Positions 14,265 to 14,325 of a stretch of 14,325 nt of DNA are shown one piece after another. The DNA comes from Treponema sp. UBA1233 (GTDB taxonomy: Bacteria; Spirochaetota; Spirochaetia; Treponematales; Treponemataceae), in the NCBI GenBank assembly GCA_002309305.1, contig DBWR01000004.1, forward strand, positions 1-14,325, given 5' to 3'. Below the pieces are notes generated by a model. That model had not been told where the DNA came from and ran no database searches. It saw nothing but the letters and a program-made list of their open reading frames with translations. Positions within the stretch are counted from its first letter, which is position 1. Each line of letters opens with the position of its first letter. The translations under genes were made by a program, and so were the position numbers.

Positions 14265-14325
14265 GTTCCAGCATAGCCTCGATTACAAGTTTGTTTTCTT
14301 CCCACAGAGGAGAATGGGCTGAATT
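14254..14325 (-). CDS. C-terminal end of a probable alpha/beta hydrolase (5' part beyond window)
   Basis: The last 23 codons and TAA (14256-14254) of a minus-strand frame that enters from the right edge. The peptide ends SAHSPLWEENKLVIEAMLEHVR, which fits the tail of alpha/beta hydrolases: the catalytic His in an xHxPxxEE context followed by a final helix. The piece is short, so the family call rests on this motif only. It overlaps the TetR gene by 11 bases. Confidence 0.55.
   Translation of the reverse strand, partial: NSAHSPLWEENKLVIEAMLEHVR

Overview
The window looks like chromosomal DNA from a host-associated spirochaete of the Treponema type. The support is a 511-residue protein that I match from memory to a Treponema family of unknown function (DUF5312), a Lon protease carrying a charged insert, relaxed lipoprotein and outer-membrane export signals, and a neighbourhood of PhoH, 7TMR-HD, Lon, YebC and RuvC. 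The species cannot be determined from this sequence alone.

Left block (1-2590, minus strand): phoH reads into a 7TMR-HD (PgpH-like) membrane phosphodiesterase gene that runs off the left edge. phoH has a strong promoter that places the transcription start at or next to its GTG codon. Then comes 2591-3690, a low-coding region. It holds two heptanucleotide arrays of the AATnnnn type, one array of the GAAAnnn type, decayed palindromic intergenic repeats, and two remnants of a PD-(D/E)XK (Rpn/TIGR01784-like) gene. An AAT array sits exactly where the middle of that gene is missing.

Centre (3687-7568, plus strand): a secreted protein with a C-terminal discoidin-like (NADase-type glycan-binding) domain, then lon, again with promoter geometry for a leaderless message. 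Facing lon is a three-gene minus-strand operon (10558 down to 7666). Its genes are a secreted trypsin-like protease joined to a C-terminal beta-barrel-like domain, a lipoprotein, and a second small exported protein that starts inside the lipoprotein stop codon (TAATG). The operon has its own promoter and a hairpin terminator. It is the least familiar unit here and looks like an envelope-acting set.

Right block (10719-13660, plus strand): yebC with a conventional promoter and Shine-Dalgarno sequence, a strong terminator, ruvC starting only 11 bases after that terminator, then the DUF5312-like gene with a near-ideal promoter whose predicted +1 is the A of the ATG. At the far right, on the minus strand, are a TetR regulator and the last 23 codons of a probable alpha/beta hydrolase that overlaps it by 11 bases.

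No CRISPR array, tRNA, rRNA or complete insertion sequence was seen. The strongest unexplained signals are three genes with leaderless geometry beside genes with ordinary Shine-Dalgarno sites, the 7-base-phased arrays with one at a gene-deletion junction, and the protease-barrel operon.
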